64,000 nucleotides of DNA, taken from assembly GCF_947497125.1 (NCBI RefSeq), contig NZ_CANMFI010000002.1, forward strand, positions 288,748 to 352,747, read 5' to 3'. The stretch is from an uncultured Polaribacter sp. (GTDB taxonomy: Bacteria > Bacteroidota > Bacteroidia > Flavobacteriales > Flavobacteriaceae). Shown piece by piece: positions 8,944-17,871 of the stretch. Each line of letters begins with the position of its first letter. Position 1 is the first letter of the stretch. Made by a program: the position numbers and the translations under genes. The notes under the pieces were generated by a model. The model was given only the letters and a program-made list of their open reading frames with translations. It was not told the DNA's origin and did not search any database.

Positions 8944-10419
8944 ATGGAATACGGTTTCTTATCTGTAGTACCTCCAATTATAGCCATTATTTTGGCACTA
9001 AGAACTAAACAAGTATACATTGCTTTGCTTTTTGGTATTTGGTTTTCTTGGTTAATTATAAAAGGTTGGAATCCTTTGGATGGCACATTGGCAATGATAG
9101 AAGGTCTGGTAAATGTATTTAAATCAGAAGGAAATACTAGAACAATTATGTTTAGTGCTTTGGTTGGAGCGCTCTTAATTTTTATTCAATTCTCTAGAGG
9201 TGTTGAAGGTTTTATCAACTTAATCAATAAAAAGTTAGCAAAATTAGAACATAAAAAAACCGGCTATAGTAGATTTATGGTGCAAGTATTAGCCGCATTT
9301 ACAGGAATATTACTATTTGTAGAAACTAGTATTAGCTCTCTAACAGTTGGCACTTTATACAGACCTATTTTTGATACGTTAAAAATACCAAGAGAAAAAC
9401 TAGCATATATAGCAGATGCAAGCTCTGCACCTTCTTCTATATTAATTCCGTTTAATGCTTGGGGTGCATTTATCATGGGGTTATTGTTAACTCAAGAGAT
9501 TGACAAGCCTTTTTTGGTAATGATGAGTTCTATTAAATACAATTTTTACCCTTTGCTAGCCATACTAATTCTTTTTATTGTTATTCTAAGTAAAAAAGAT
9601 ATTGGATTAATGGCTAAAGCAGAAAAAAGGACTCAAGAAACTGGGAAGCTAATGAATGAAAATTCAAAGCCAATGGTTTCTGATTCTGTAACTTCATATC
9701 CGCCAAAAGAAGGCATAAAAGCAAAGGCATATAATATGGTAATTCCATTATTGGTAATGGTACTAATGATGCCTATAAACTTAATATATACCGGTTGGAA
9801 TAATGTAAAAAATCCTACCTCTACTTTAAATCATATGCAGCAAGCAATTGGCGAAGGCTCTGGTTCTTCATCTGTTTTGTACGCTGTTATAACGGCGCTT
9901 TTAGTCGCTATGATTCTGTATTTTATTCAAGGAATTATGAAACCAAAAGAAGCAATTGATTTAACGCTAAAAGGCATAAGTGAATTAATGCCACTTGCCT
10001 TATTAATGTTACTTGCTTTTGCAATTGGCGACGCCTGTAAAGAGTTAGAAACTGGTATTTATATTGCAAATGCGTCTAAAGAATGGTTATCGCCAGAATT
10101 ATTGCCTGCTGTTGTTTTTATAATCAGTTCTTTTATTGCCTTTTCTACAGGAACATCTTGGGGTACTTTTGCCATTATGCTTGCAATTTCTATTCCGATG
10201 GCAAATATTCACGCAGCAGATATTACGTTAATTGTTGCAGCAACTTTAGGTGGCGGAATTTTTGGTGACCACTGTTCTCCTATTTCAGACACTTCAATTA
10301 TATCTTCGATGGCATCGGCAAGCGATCATATAGATCATGTAAAAACACAACTTCCCTATGCTTTAATTGGCGGAGTTATAACTGTTGCTTTATATTTATT
10401 GATTGGTTTTTTTGGGTGA
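8944..10419 (+). CDS. NhaC-family Na+/H+ antiporter
   Basis: A 491-residue integral membrane protein with about 11-12 hydrophobic segments. It starts MEYGFLSVVPPIIAIILAL and has the internal family features TSISSLTVGTLYRP, PSSILIPFNAWGAF, AFSTGTSWGTFAIM and GGGIFGDHCSPISDTSII. The last motif, with Asp, His and Ser, is typical of the NhaC/ion transporter superfamily and probably lines the ion site. The role is exchange of sodium for protons across the inner membrane, expected in a marine bacterium; other NhaC relatives carry amino or organic acids, so the substrate is not certain. A near-consensus -7 box (TACCTTTA) lies upstream. It is divergent from glpD and followed by a repeat-rich gap. Confidence 0.85.
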   Translation: MEYGFLSVVPPIIAIILALRTKQVYIALLFGIWFSWLIIKGWNPLDGTLAMIEGLVNVFKSEGNTRTIMFSALVGALLIFIQFSRGVEGFINLINKKLAKLEHKKTGYSRFMVQVLAAFTGILLFVETSISSLTVGTLYRPIFDTLKIPREKLAYIADASSAPSSILIPFNAWGAFIMGLLLTQEIDKPFLVMMSSIKYNFYPLLAILILFIVILSKKDIGLMAKAEKRTQETGKLMNENSKPMVSDSVTSYPPKEGIKAKAYNMVIPLLVMVLMMPINLIYTGWNNVKNPTSTLNHMQQAIGEGSGSSSVLYAVITALLVAMILYFIQGIMKPKEAIDLTLKGISELMPLALLMLLAFAIGDACKELETGIYIANASKEWLSPELLPAVVFIISSFIAFSTGTSWGTFAIMLAISIPMANIHAADITLIVAATLGGGIFGDHCSPISDTSIISSMASASDHIDHVKTQLPYALIGGVITVALYLLIGFFG

Positions 10420-10460
10420 TAAAAAATAGATTGGTCAATTTTTAATGATAGAAATTACTT

Positions 10461-10700
10461 CTCACTGTTATGAGACTTCTCTCTACCGTTCAAAGTGACA
10501 AGGGTTGTGTTTTATTCGGTTTTGTGTCTATAAGTCTAACATCTAGCCTCTTTTCAACTTTTCACTGTTATGAGACTTCTCCTTTCGTCGAAGTGACAAA
10601 AGTTGTGTTTTATTAGTCTTGTTTCAATAAGTCTAACATCTAGTCTCTTTTAACTTCTACCTGATTTGAGACTTCTCTCTATCGTCGTAGTGACAAGATT
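10461..10700. repeat. Tandem repeat of about 100 bp, about 2.4 units, same family as the 31-kb array
   Basis: Three successive segments (starting near 10462, 10562 and 10659) share a core TGAGACTTCTC, a TCGTCGAAGTGACAA-like end, and a spacer with GTCTAACATCTAG and CTCTTTT. Read on the minus strand the core becomes TTGTCACTTCGACGA followed by GAGAAGTCTCA, the left arm of the units at 31.1-32.0 kb. Only this arm is present here; the partner arm that would complete the long hairpin is missing. No open frame of interest is seen. Together with the structured element at 10721-10795 it fills most of the 428-base gap between the antiporter and aminopeptidase P genes. Confidence 0.75.
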
Positions 10701-10720
10701 AAAATATTAATAACACCAAC

Positions 10721-10795
10721 CCGCGTTAGGGATTGAAATGGCATCCTTTTTTCTTTTTTGAAAAAAGATATAATGGAAAGCCCGCTCGAACGCCC
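10721..10795 (+). repeat. Dispersed structured element, copy A
   Basis: The element has nested arms: GCGTT (10723-10727) with AACGC (10789-10793), and GGG (10729-10731) with CCC (10781-10783). Between them sit a GATTG box, a hairpin ATC-c-TTTTTT/AAAAAA-GAT (10743-10769, one bulged C) and a GGAAAG box. Copies B (45117), C (37341) and D (55845) keep the same layout with changed paired bases. It ends 23 bases before the -7 box of the next gene. It could be a known flavobacterial RNA motif (Flavo-1 in Rfam is one to test) or a REP-like mobile element; I cannot decide from sequence alone. Confidence 0.6.
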
Positions 10796-10816
10796 AAAAA
10801 TAGTTTGTAAAAAGAT

Positions 10817-10824
10817 TACCTTTG
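10817..10824 (+). promoter_or_regulatory. -7 promoter element for aminopeptidase P
   Basis: TACCTTTG matches TAnnTTTG and lies 23 bases before the ATG at 10848. It falls inside the N-terminal extension of the longest open frame, which argues that the extension (from 10758) is not translated. Confidence 0.5.
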
Positions 10825-10847
10825 TTTTATTAATAAAACACATTTTT

Positions 10848-12140
10848 ATGAAATACGATAAAATAGATGCTAATTTATTTATAAAAAACCGTGCTAATTT
10901 TGCTGCTGCAATGCAATCAAATAGCTTGGCTGTTTTTAATTCTAACGATATTTATCCGATAAGTGCAGATAGTACTATGCCTTTTGAGCAGCACCGAGAT
11001 ATTTTTTATTTAAGCGGTGTAGATCAAGAAGAAAGTGTGTTATTTCTGTATCCAGATTGCCCAAATGAAAATTATAGAGAAATCTTATTTGTTAGAGAAA
11101 CAAATGATCATATTGCGGTTTGGGAAGGAGAAAAACTAACCAAAGAGGCTGCCTTTAAAACAAGTGGTATACAGACAGTTTTATGGTTGCAAGACTTAGA
11201 AAAAGTGCTTTTTGAATTGTCTACATATTGTGATACTTTTTATATAAACACAAACGAGCATTATAGAGCTAGTGTAGAAACACAAACCCGCGAAGACCGT
11301 TTTACAAAATGGTTGTTAGCAAAATATCCGGCGCATTCTGTTGCTAAAAGTAATCCTATTTTACAGCGTTTACGTTCGGTAAAAGATACTGTAGAGTTAA
11401 ATTTAATGCAGCACGCTTGTAATATTACAGAGAAAGGATTCCGAAGAATTTTAAATTTTGTAAAACCGGGTGTTTGGGAGTATGAAATTGAAGCAGAATT
11501 GTTGCACGAATTTGTAAAAAACAGGTCTAAAGGTTTTGCATATACACCTATTATTGCTTCTGGTAACAACGCAAATGTATTGCATTATATAGAGAATAAT
11601 AAGCAATGTAAAGCGGGCGATTTAATTTTATTTGATATTGCTGCAGAGTATGCAAATTATAAAAGTGATTTGTCTAGAACAATCCCTGTTTCGGGTAAAT
11701 TTACTGAAAGACAAAAAGCTGTTTACAACGCGGTAAATTATGTTAAAAAGGAAGCTACAAAATTATTAGTTCCGGGTACTTTATGGAAAGAATATCATGT
11801 AGAAGTTGGGGATATTATGACTTCGGAATTGTTAAAATTAGGCTTACTTGATAAAGCAGATGTTCAAAATGAAGATAAAAATTGGCCAGCATATAAAAAA
11901 TATTTCATGCACGGCACAAGTCACCATATTGGTTTAGACACCCATGATTATGGACTTTTACACGAACCAATGCAAGCAAATAATGTGTTTACTGTAGAGC
12001 CAGGTATTTATATACCAGATGAAGGTTTTGGTATTCGTTTAGAAGATGATGTTATAATTAAAGAACAAGGAGAGGCTTTTAACTTAATGGGGAATATCCC
12101 TATTGAAGCAGATGAAATTGAAGCTTTAATGCAAAGATAA
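10848..12140 (+). CDS. pepP: Xaa-Pro aminopeptidase (aminopeptidase P, M24B)
   Basis: A 430-residue cytoplasmic metallopeptidase that removes the N-terminal residue before proline. The creatinase-like N-domain (DANLFIKNRANFAAAM, FEQHRDIFYLSG) is followed by the pita-bread catalytic domain from about residue 180. Metal ligands are visible as D in LILFDIAAEY and SDLSRTIPV, H in MHGTSHHIGLDTHD, E in FTVEPGIYIP and E in FGIRLEDDV. The longest open frame begins at 10758 and would add 30 residues. I reject that start because the extra region carries the copy-A element end and a -7 promoter box, and because MKYDKIDANLF is the family-like start. A strong hairpin terminator follows. Confidence 0.93.
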   Translation: MKYDKIDANLFIKNRANFAAAMQSNSLAVFNSNDIYPISADSTMPFEQHRDIFYLSGVDQEESVLFLYPDCPNENYREILFVRETNDHIAVWEGEKLTKEAAFKTSGIQTVLWLQDLEKVLFELSTYCDTFYINTNEHYRASVETQTREDRFTKWLLAKYPAHSVAKSNPILQRLRSVKDTVELNLMQHACNITEKGFRRILNFVKPGVWEYEIEAELLHEFVKNRSKGFAYTPIIASGNNANVLHYIENNKQCKAGDLILFDIAAEYANYKSDLSRTIPVSGKFTERQKAVYNAVNYVKKEATKLLVPGTLWKEYHVEVGDIMTSELLKLGLLDKADVQNEDKNWPAYKKYFMHGTSHHIGLDTHDYGLLHEPMQANNVFTVEPGIYIPDEGFGIRLEDDVIIKEQGEAFNLMGNIPIEADEIEALMQR

Positions 12141-12155
12141 TTTTAATAAATAGAT

Positions 12156-12186
12156 AAAAAAGCGAGTTGAATAACTCGCTTTTTTT
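12156..12186. terminator. Bidirectional rho-independent terminator
   Basis: A hairpin AGCGAGTT-GAAT-AACTCGCT is flanked by A6 on the left and T7 on the right. It can therefore serve aminopeptidase P (+) and the convergent sugar kinase (-). Confidence 0.85.
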
Positions 12187-12234
12187 ATGGTTTTTAATTT
12201 GTTTTGTTATAAGCACGGTTTAAAATACCTGTTA

Positions 12235-13239
12235 TTATCTCTGTAATCTTCCCGAGGTATTGCCATCTAAAATAGAAATTACCTCTTCTTCGGTAGCGTA
12301 GTTTACATCACCTAAATAAGTGTGTTTTATTGCACAAGCAGCTGCACCAAACTCCATTGCTTTATAATCATCAAATTTTTGTAATCCATGTATAATTCCG
12401 GCTGCAAAAGCATCTCCAGTACCAATTCTGTCTATAATATGCGTAATGTCTAAGTCTTCTGTTTCCTTAAATTCTATGCCATTAAACATTCTAGCTCTTA
12501 TTTTATGCCATGAAGAATTGATTGCGGTTCTAATTTTATCGAATACTTTTTCTATAGAAGGGTACTTTTCCATTAAATGCTTAGATGCTTTTATAAAATC
12601 TTCATTAGAGAATGAGTAGTTGGTGTCTAGTAGTTCGTTAATTTCATTTACACCCCCAATAAATATGGTAGAATAATTAATTAATTCTGATAAAACTTCT
12701 TTTGGATTTTCTCCGTACTTCCACAAACCACTTCTGTAAGTAGGATCTGCTGATACTTGAAGTCCTTTTTCTCTTGCTAATTTTAACCCTGCTAAAAGTG
12801 TTTCTTTTGCACCTTTACACAATGCAGGTGTTATGCCTGTCCAATGAAACCATTGGCCGTTTTCTAAAGATTTTTCCCAATTTACCATGCTTGGTAAAAT
12901 TTCAGAAAAAGAAGAATGAGATCGGTTGTAGGAAATAGAACTTGGCCTCATTACAGCGCCAACTTCTAAAAAATATACGCCTAAAGGTCTATTTGAGCGA
13001 ACAATAGCAGAGGTATCTAAATCAAACTTATTTAAATAAGACATTGCGGTATTTCCAATAAAATCATTAGAAATACAGCTAATATGTTTTACATTACCCC
13101 CAAAATTGGCTATAGAAATACCAACGTTTACTTCGGTGCCTCCAAAATAAAATTCTACATTATTAGACTGAATAAATTTTTTGTTTCCCCTTGGTGAAAT
13201 TCTCATTAAAACTTCGCCAAATGTAATTATCTGATTCAT
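12235..13239 (-). CDS. PfkB-family sugar kinase, KdgK-like (2-keto-3-deoxygluconate kinase)
   Basis: A 334-residue ribokinase-family kinase. The N-terminus ITFGEVLMRISP and the glycine-rich GGTEVNVGISIANFG (about 33-47) are the usual PfkB substrate lid region. The C-terminal signature DRIGTGDAFAAGIIHGL (about 270) holds the catalytic Asp and anion hole. Among PfkB kinases the start MRISP and overall pattern are most like 2-keto-3-deoxygluconate kinase, which phosphorylates KDG in uronate or alginate breakdown. No KDPG aldolase or uronate genes lie nearby, so the substrate is inference. A -7 promoter box lies 20 bases upstream. Confidence 0.8.
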   Translation of the reverse strand: MNQIITFGEVLMRISPRGNKKFIQSNNVEFYFGGTEVNVGISIANFGGNVKHISCISNDFIGNTAMSYLNKFDLDTSAIVRSNRPLGVYFLEVGAVMRPSSISYNRSHSSFSEILPSMVNWEKSLENGQWFHWTGITPALCKGAKETLLAGLKLAREKGLQVSADPTYRSGLWKYGENPKEVLSELINYSTIFIGGVNEINELLDTNYSFSNEDFIKASKHLMEKYPSIEKVFDKIRTAINSSWHKIRARMFNGIEFKETEDLDITHIIDRIGTGDAFAAGIIHGLQKFDDYKAMEFGAAACAIKHTYLGDVNYATEEEVISILDGNTSGRLQR

Positions 13240-13258
13240 ATAAAAAACTTTTAAAAAG

Positions 13259-13266
13259 CAAATATA
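13259..13266 (-). promoter_or_regulatory. -7 promoter element for the PfkB-family kinase
   Basis: The plus strand reads CAAATATA, which is TATATTTG on the minus strand and matches TAnnTTTG. It ends 19 bases before the kinase ATG. No clear -33 TTG is seen. Confidence 0.45.
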
Positions 13267-13318
13267 CTTTATATAAATTCATTAAATAGGTGATTTATTC
13301 TTAATAATTAAGAGAAAA

Positions 13319-14098
13319 TTATAAAGATGTAATAAATTTAATTGTTTGGCTGTTAAATGTTTCTGGTTGTTCTACATTAACAACATGGCCACATTTATCA
13401 ATAATTAAAAGAGATGAGCTTACGTGTTTTGCAACAATATTTTTTATAGAAGGTAAAAACAAATGATCTTCTGAACCCATAACATATAAAGTTGGTATTT
13501 TAATGTCTTTGGTTCTAAAAAAACGTAATAGCGGGTTAATTTCAGACGTTAATTTAAACCATCTAATAAATTCTTTTTGGTATAGTTTTTTAGCTTCGTT
13601 TACAAAAAGTAATCTCGATTTTTTATGGTTTTTATTTGGCATTATAATAAATGCAAACAATTTGTATAGCAACATATAAGGTACAACAGACTTAAAAATA
13701 TTGCCCACTTTCATTAAAATTTGAGAGCGAAAGTTCATTTTTATAATGGCACCACCCATAATCATGCTTTGTACCAATTCGGGCCTTTTTTCTGCTAGGT
13801 TTCTAATTAAAATAGTTCCTAAAGAGATACCGATAAAGTGTGTTTTTTTAATTTTAAGATGATCTATTACCTCAACAATATCTGCGGTTATAGAATCGAA
13901 AGTATATTTTATCTTAAAAGTGTCTTTTAAGCTTGGTTTGCTGTTTCCGTGCCCTCGTAAGTCTAAAATTAAAACATTAAAATGTTTTTTAAAATCTCTA
14001 ATTTGTTTATACCATATAGAGCTACTACCTCCGGCACCGTGTACAAAAGTTACCCATTGTTGGGCTGTTTCATGTGGGTATGTATAATAATTTAACAA
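13319..14098 (-). CDS. Alpha/beta-fold hydrolase
   Basis: A 259-residue cytoplasmic hydrolase. It shows the oxyanion segment FVHGAGGSSSIW (about 18-29), LDLRGHGNS, the nucleophile elbow GISLGT (Ser near 95), an Asp region at YVMGSEDHLFLP and the catalytic His in DKCGHVVNVEQPE near the C-terminus. A cap domain lies between about 120 and 190. The family includes esterases, lactonases and haloperoxidase-like enzymes; nothing here fixes the substrate. It stands alone between the kinase and the sdh operon and runs in the same direction as both. Confidence 0.85.
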   Translation of the reverse strand: MLNYYTYPHETAQQWVTFVHGAGGSSSIWYKQIRDFKKHFNVLILDLRGHGNSKPSLKDTFKIKYTFDSITADIVEVIDHLKIKKTHFIGISLGTILIRNLAEKRPELVQSMIMGGAIIKMNFRSQILMKVGNIFKSVVPYMLLYKLFAFIIMPNKNHKKSRLLFVNEAKKLYQKEFIRWFKLTSEINPLLRFFRTKDIKIPTLYVMGSEDHLFLPSIKNIVAKHVSSSLLIIDKCGHVVNVEQPETFNSQTIKFITSL

Positions 14099-14169
14099 AC
14101 AGATTTCTTTTTAAACTTAAACAAAAATAGCTAATTATAGTTTAAATAGTGTATTGGGTTTCTTTTAAA

Positions 14170-14206
14170 TAAAAAGACACCCCAAAACTTATATCATTTG
14201 GGGTGT
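14170..14206 (-). terminator. Rho-independent terminator of the sdhCAB operon
   Basis: ACACCCCAAA (14177-14186) pairs with TTTGGGGTGT (14197-14206). On the minus strand the hairpin is followed by a T-rich run (TTTTT from 14175 down). It lies about 50 bases after the sdhB stop. Confidence 0.85.
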
Positions 14207-14253
14207 TGTATTCTTAAAAACAACTCTATTAAAAAGCTGTTTTAAGCATTCTA

Positions 14254-14994
14254 TTAGATAGAGGCTTTCATTAACTCTCTGTTCATTCTTGCAATGTTGT
14301 CTAATGATATTCCTTTAGGACATTCTACCTCACAAGCACCTGTATTTGTACAGTTACCAAAACCTTCTAAATCCATTTGCGCTACCATGTTTTTTACACG
14401 GTCTGCAGCTTCTACTTGTCCTTGAGGTAACAAAGCATACTGAGATACTTTTGCACCCACAAATAACATTGCAGAACTGTTTTTACAAGTTGCTACACAA
14501 GCACCACAACCAATACAAGTAGCAGCATCCATTGCTGTATCTGCCGCTTGTTTTGCAATCGGAATTGAGTTTGCATCTTGTGTATTACCAGAAGTATTTA
14601 CAGAAATATACCCTCCTGCATGTTGAATTCTATCAAACGCAGAACGATCTACTACCAAATCTTTTATCACCGGAAAAGCAGCTGCTTTCCAAGGCTCTAT
14701 AGTAATTGTATCTCCATCTTTAAACATACGCATGTGTAACTGACAAGTAGTTACACCTCTATCTGGGCCATGTGCTTCACCATTAATATACATAGAACAC
14801 ATACCACAAATACCTTCTCTACAATCGTGGTCAAAAGCAACAGGCTCTTCACCTTTATTAATGATTTGCTCGTTTAAAACATCCATCATTTCCAAGAAAG
14901 ACATGTGATCTGAAACGTCTGATATTTGATAATCAGTCATTTGACCTTTTGAATTAGCGTCTTTCTGTCTCCAAATTTTTAATGTAAGATTCAT
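14254..14994 (-). CDS. sdhB: Succinate dehydrogenase/fumarate reductase iron-sulfur subunit
   Basis: A 246-residue electron-transfer subunit. The N-terminal ferredoxin domain carries the [2Fe-2S] cysteines in CREGICGMC plus a later CQ (about 59-85). The C-terminal domain carries [12 protein letters not shown] (about 152-163) and [14 protein letters not shown] (about 206-219), which bind the [4Fe-4S] and [3Fe-4S] clusters. It passes electrons from the SdhA flavin to the quinone site in SdhC. It is third in sdhC-sdhA-sdhB, 79 bases after sdhA, and a strong terminator follows. Confidence 0.96.
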   Translation of the reverse strand: MNLTLKIWRQKDANSKGQMTDYQISDVSDHMSFLEMMDVLNEQIINKGEEPVAFDHDCREGICGMCSMYINGEAHGPDRGVTTCQLHMRMFKDGDTITIEPWKAAAFPVIKDLVVDRSAFDRIQHAGGYISVNTSGNTQDANSIPIAKQAADTAMDAATCIGCGACVATCKNSSAMLFVGAKVSQYALLPQGQVEAADRVKNMVAQMDLEGFGNCTNTGACEVECPKGISLDNIARMNRELMKASI

Positions 14995-14999
14995 ATTCT

Positions 15000-15070
15000 T
15001 TAGTTTTTGGTTTTTAGTTGTTTGTTGTTAGTTGTTGTTTCCATAAACTAACAACCATCAACCATAAACT
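15000..15070. repeat. A/T-rich imperfect inverted repeat between sdhA and sdhB
   Basis: The left part is built of TTAGTTGTTTGTTGTTAG and the right part of AACTAACAACC and AACCATAAACT. The two halves can pair imperfectly across a short TTTCCAT loop. It holds no coding sequence. It resembles in style the low-complexity inverted spacer between sufC and sufD and may be an intercistronic element that sets transcript stability. Confidence 0.5.
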
Positions 15071-15073
15071 ATA

Positions 15074-17071
15074 TTATTTATAACTTCTTTCTTTAACTTC
15101 TATATTCTCATACTCTAAAGCTTCTTTATGCAATACAGCATCTTTTGGCTCTCCTTTATATTCCCAAGCAGATACAAATTGAAATTCTTTCATTCTTTTT
15201 GCTTCTCCGTCTTCTGTTTGGTGCTCTTCTCTAAAATGTCCTCCAGCAGATTCTTCTCTTACCAAAGCGTCTTTTGCAAACAATTCTCCTAATTCTAAGA
15301 AATCTGCTACTCTACCCGCTTTTGCTAATTGCTCGTTATATTCTGTATCTGTTCCAGGAACAATAACATTTTGCCAGAAATCTTTTCTTAAGGCAGAAAT
15401 ATCTTCTATAGCTTGTTTTAAACCAGCTGCATTTCTAGACATACCACACTCTTCCCACATAATTTTACCTAATTTTTTGTGGTAATAATCTACAGAATGG
15501 GTTCCTTTATTATTGATAAAAAAGTCAATTCTTTCTTTAACTTCTTTTTCAGCAGCTTCAAATTCTGGAGTATCAGTTGGTATTTTTCCTGTTCTAATAT
15601 CATCTGCTAAATAATCTCCAATAGTGTATGGTAATACAAAATATCCATCTGCCAAACCTTGCATTAATGCAGAAGCACCCAATCTGTTTGCTCCGTGGTC
15701 AGAGAAGTTTGCTTCTCCGATAGCATAACAACCAGGTATGGTAGTCATTAAGTTATAATCTACCCAAACACCACCCATTGTATAGTGTACTGCAGGATAA
15801 ATCATCATTGGCGTTTCATACGGATTTTCATCTACGATCTTCTCGTACATCTGAAATAAGTTACCGTATTTTGCTCTTACAATTTCTTGTCCTAATTCTT
15901 TTATTTTCGCTTCAGAAGGATTTGTAATTCCATGAATTTTAGCTTGCTCTTTACCGTATCTTACAAAAGAAGCCGCAAAATCTAAATACACAGCTTCACC
16001 TGTTGCATTTACACCATAACCAGCGTCGCAACGCTCTTTAGCTGCTCTAGAAGCTACATCTCTTGGCACTAAGTTACCAAAAGCAGGATATCTTCTTTCT
16101 AAATAGTAATCTCTATCTTCTTCTGTTAATTGCGTAGGTTTTAAAGTACCTGCCTTTATTGCTTCAACATCTTTTAAATGTTTTGGCACCCAAATACGTC
16201 CGTCATTTCTTAAAGATTCAGACATTAAGGTTAATTTAGACTGATAATCTCCTGAACGAGGAATACATGTTGGGTGAATTTGCGTATAACAAGGGTTTGC
16301 AAAATAAGCTCCTTTCTTGTGTACTTTCCAACCTGCAGTTACGTTAGATCCCATTGCGTTTGTAGATAAGAAATAAACATTTCCATATCCGCCAGAGGCG
16401 ATAACTACTGCGTGTGCAGAATGACGCTCAATTTCTCCGGTAACTAAGTTACGTGCAATAATTCCTCTTGCTTTTCCATCAACAATAACAACGTCTAACA
16501 TTTCATGTCTGTTAAACATTTCTATTTTACCACGTGCAATCTGACGGTTCATCGCAGAATAAGCACCTAATAATAATTGCTGTCCGGTTTGCCCTTTTGC
16601 GTAAAAAGTTCTAGAAACTAAAACTCCACCAAAAGAACGGTTGTCTAACAAACCACCATAATCACGTGCAAAAGGAACACCTTGTGCCACACATTGATCG
16701 ATGATATTTGCAGAAACCTCAGCCAAACGATAAACGTTAGCTTCACGAGAACGATAATCTCCACCTTTTACAGTATCATAAAATAATCTGTAGGTTGAAT
16801 CTCCATCTCCTTGATAATTTTTTGCTGCATTGATACCTCCTTGTGCTGCAATAGAATGCGCTCTTCTTGGAGAATCTTGATATGCAAATGCTTTTACATT
16901 GTAGCCTAATTCTGCTAACGTTGCAGAAGCAGAACCACCTGCTAAACCTGTACCTACAACAATTACATCTATGTGACGTTTGTTGGCAGGATTTACCAAG
17001 TTGATATGATTTTTATAATCTGTCCATTTGTCTTTAAGTGGACCTTGAGGTACTTTTGAATCTAAAGCCAT
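15074..17071 (-). CDS. sdhA: Succinate dehydrogenase/fumarate reductase flavoprotein subunit
   Basis: A 665-residue catalytic subunit that oxidises succinate to fumarate. The FAD fold [20 protein letters not shown] lies near residue 35. The segment [15 protein letters not shown] contains the His that carries covalent FAD. Substrate and proton-path motifs include [20 protein letters not shown] and [20 protein letters not shown]. The length and the long C-terminal part fit the Bacteroidetes/epsilon-type enzyme that works with a single-polypeptide cytochrome b. It starts 10 bases after sdhC and acts at the cytoplasmic face of the inner membrane. Confidence 0.97.
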   Translation of the reverse strand: MALDSKVPQGPLKDKWTDYKNHINLVNPANKRHIDVIVVGTGLAGGSASATLAELGYNVKAFAYQDSPRRAHSIAAQGGINAAKNYQGDGDSTYRLFYDTVKGGDYRSREANVYRLAEVSANIIDQCVAQGVPFARDYGGLLDNRSFGGVLVSRTFYAKGQTGQQLLLGAYSAMNRQIARGKIEMFNRHEMLDVVIVDGKARGIIARNLVTGEIERHSAHAVVIASGGYGNVYFLSTNAMGSNVTAGWKVHKKGAYFANPCYTQIHPTCIPRSGDYQSKLTLMSESLRNDGRIWVPKHLKDVEAIKAGTLKPTQLTEEDRDYYLERRYPAFGNLVPRDVASRAAKERCDAGYGVNATGEAVYLDFAASFVRYGKEQAKIHGITNPSEAKIKELGQEIVRAKYGNLFQMYEKIVDENPYETPMMIYPAVHYTMGGVWVDYNLMTTIPGCYAIGEANFSDHGANRLGASALMQGLADGYFVLPYTIGDYLADDIRTGKIPTDTPEFEAAEKEVKERIDFFINNKGTHSVDYYHKKLGKIMWEECGMSRNAAGLKQAIEDISALRKDFWQNVIVPGTDTEYNEQLAKAGRVADFLELGELFAKDALVREESAGGHFREEHQTEDGEAKRMKEFQFVSAWEYKGEPKDAVLHKEALEYENIEVKERSYK

Positions 17072-17081
17072 ATTTCTAAGA

Positions 17082-17756
17082 TTAGTGATTTAAATGATGA
17101 TATAATGCAATAAAGATAAATCCTAGAGGCACTATAATTGAGTAGGCTATTCCTACTTTTTCTAATTTTTTACGAAGTGATGCTGCACCCACAGATTGAA
17201 ACGCTGATGTAAAACCGTGTGCTAAATGCAACCCTAAAAACACAAACGCAACCACATAAGCTGCAACTCTTGCAGGATGCAAAAATTTATGCACCAATTC
17301 TTCATGATATCTATAACCTTCTACACCTTCCATAACACCAGACCAATCTCCTTGTATAAATTTGGTATTGATTTCTGGAAACCAAAAATCGATAAAATGC
17401 AATAGAATAAACGCCAAAATGGTAATTCCGCTTAAAATCATGTTTCTACTAAACCAAGTAGAATTAGCAGCACCGTTATTTTTAGCATATTTTGCCCCGT
17501 TTGCTTTTTTGTTTCTCAACTCTAAGACAAAGCCCATCACAAAATGGAATACTACCGCAAAAATTAAAACCGGTTGCAACGCAAATTGCACTACTGGATT
17601 GGTACCCATAAAATGAGAAACCTCGTTAAAAAGATCGGGATTAAAAACCGATAAAATATTTATTGCTAAATGCTGAAGAAGGAAGAACATTAAAAAAAAT
17701 GCCGAAAGTGCCATAGACACTTTTCTTCCAATTGAAGATTTAAAAAATCCGCCCAT
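17082..17756 (-). CDS. sdhC: Succinate dehydrogenase cytochrome b subunit (b558 type)
   Basis: A 224-residue membrane anchor with five hydrophobic segments, as in type B succinate:quinone oxidoreductases. Histidines that may bind heme are visible in [36 protein letters not shown] and LGLHLAHGF, each in or next to a membrane segment. The N-terminus ([20 protein letters not shown]) matches the family. It is the first gene of sdhCAB. The region upstream carries a -7 promoter box and a 12-bp palindrome. Confidence 0.94.
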   Translation of the reverse strand: MGGFFKSSIGRKVSMALSAFFLMFFLLQHLAINILSVFNPDLFNEVSHFMGTNPVVQFALQPVLIFAVVFHFVMGFVLELRNKKANGAKYAKNNGAANSTWFSRNMILSGITILAFILLHFIDFWFPEINTKFIQGDWSGVMEGVEGYRYHEELVHKFLHPARVAAYVVAFVFLGLHLAHGFTSAFQSVGAASLRKKLEKVGIAYSIIVPLGFIFIALYHHLNH

Positions 17757-17782
17757 TGTATATTTATATTAAGTTTATTGAA

Positions 17783-17813
17783 CAAAAATACGTCGAAAAC
17801 GTTTTCAAAGCAA
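17783..17813 (-). promoter_or_regulatory. sdh operon promoter with palindromic operator candidate
   Basis: The plus strand CAAAAATA (17783-17790) is TATTTTTG on the minus strand, a -7 match. A CAA at 17811-17813 (TTG on the minus strand) sits 20 bp further out and can be the -33 element. Between them lies GAAAACGTTTTC (17795-17806), a perfect 12-bp palindrome of the form bound by LacI-type regulators. A near copy precedes the IPExxxVDY-pyk operon at 57953. Confidence 0.5.
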
Positions 17814-17871
17814 TAATTTAAACCTTAATTGTTTGGTATTTAGACTAATTTTAAATAATTAACATTTAAGG

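Noticed and set aside
10461..10795. Prophage or insertion-sequence remnant
   Set aside because: No transposase, integrase or phage gene fragments are seen; only the two repeat families explain the sequence.
10758..10847. N-terminal extension of aminopeptidase P
   Set aside because: It encodes part of the dispersed structured element and a promoter box; the family start is at 10848.
17362..17616. Plus-strand frame inside sdhC
   Set aside because: Antisense to a confident membrane-protein gene and without a start context.
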